The translations under genes and the position numbers were made by a program. Below, piece by piece: positions 50,001 to 50,038 of a stretch of DNA of 50,038 nucleotides. This stretch comes from Dinghuibacter sp035492835 (GTDB lineage: Bacteria > Bacteroidota > Bacteroidia > Chitinophagales > Chitinophagaceae). The stretch covers positions 1 to 50,038 of the forward strand of contig NZ_DATJIY010000182.1 of NCBI RefSeq assembly GCF_035492835.1, read 5' to 3'. Positions within the stretch are counted from its first letter, which is position 1. The number at the start of each line of letters is the position of its first letter. The notes below the pieces were generated by a model. The model was not told the origin of the DNA, searched no databases, and was given only the letters and a program-made list of their open reading frames with translations.

Positions 50001-50038
50001 GTGGGGTGCCTCTTTTACCCCGTTTTGCGAAACGTTTC
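50001..50038. repeat. Long palindromic repeat, copy 3 (cut by the window end)
   Basis: The stretch GTGCCTCTTTTACCCCGTTT and the GCGAAACGTTTC centre are identical to copy 1 at the window start, and a similar G-rich flank precedes them. The sequence stops 4 bases past the axis, so only the left arm is present here; the right arm presumably continues beyond the window. Confidence 0.8.

Overview
The window looks like a stretch of chromosome from a GC-rich member of the Bacteroidota, most likely the Chitinophagaceae or a close relative. The evidence is: two SusC/SusD-type outer-membrane uptake loci, two type IX secretion components (SprA and a PorE-like protein), Bacteroidota-only families (DUF4835, DUF4296, the Bacteroidota-type omega subunit), futalosine-pathway menaquinone genes, and repeated promoter elements of the Bacteroidota form TTTG-(about 21 nt)-TAnnTTTG. 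No rRNA, tRNA, CRISPR array, transposase or phage gene was seen.

Layout. 0.2-4.2 kb: bamD, rpoZ, coaBC, a DUF4835 protein and a DUF4296 lipoprotein. 4.2-6.3 kb: the two subunits of a 3-oxoacid CoA-transferase with an unrecognised gene between them. 6.3-8.6 kb (minus): a membrane protein, a histidine kinase and a LuxR-type response regulator, probably one operon driven by a promoter whose -7 box lies inside an inverted repeat. 8.6-9.8 kb: a small conserved-looking protein and a 776-bp gap holding a candidate minus-strand small transcript with its own promoter and terminator. 9.8-13.2 kb: two further LuxR-type regulators packed against an aminodeoxychorismate-lyase-like enzyme and a photolyase. 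13.2-14.7 kb (minus): mqnD and mqnB. 14.8-18.2 kb: two tandem QueD/PTPS paralogs, folE, an acyl-CoA-dehydrogenase-like flavoprotein and fabD. 18.4-21.1 kb (minus): fabH, a Cys/Met PLP enzyme and a GNAT acetyltransferase. 21.2-29.1 kb: ruvA and the giant sprA. 29.1-33.8 kb (minus): guaB, lnt, an alpha/beta hydrolase and a short-chain dehydrogenase. 33.8-38.3 kb (minus): folD, queE, a porE-like gene and dprA. 38.5-49.9 kb: two consecutive SusC/SusD loci, each closed by a small surface lipoprotein.

How it fits together. Much of the window is housekeeping: envelope biogenesis (BamD, Lnt, FabD, FabH, SprA, PorE), cofactors (CoA, menaquinone, folate and 7-deazaguanine), purine synthesis and DNA maintenance. 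The folate/pterin theme recurs in pabC-like, folE, folD, the two QueD/PTPS copies and queE, and photolyases often use a folate antenna. The accessory parts are the three-regulator signalling cluster and the two Sus-like loci.

The strongest unexplained structures are non-coding: a family of very long near-perfect palindromes (window start, 18.25-18.35 kb, window end), the inverted-repeat promoter at 8.55-8.60 kb, a start-codon-proximal hairpin in the 130-aa gene, the candidate small transcript at 9.33-9.60 kb, a set of promoters placed so close to ATG that the mRNAs should be leaderless, and a 34-codon upstream ORF overlapping the first susC start.
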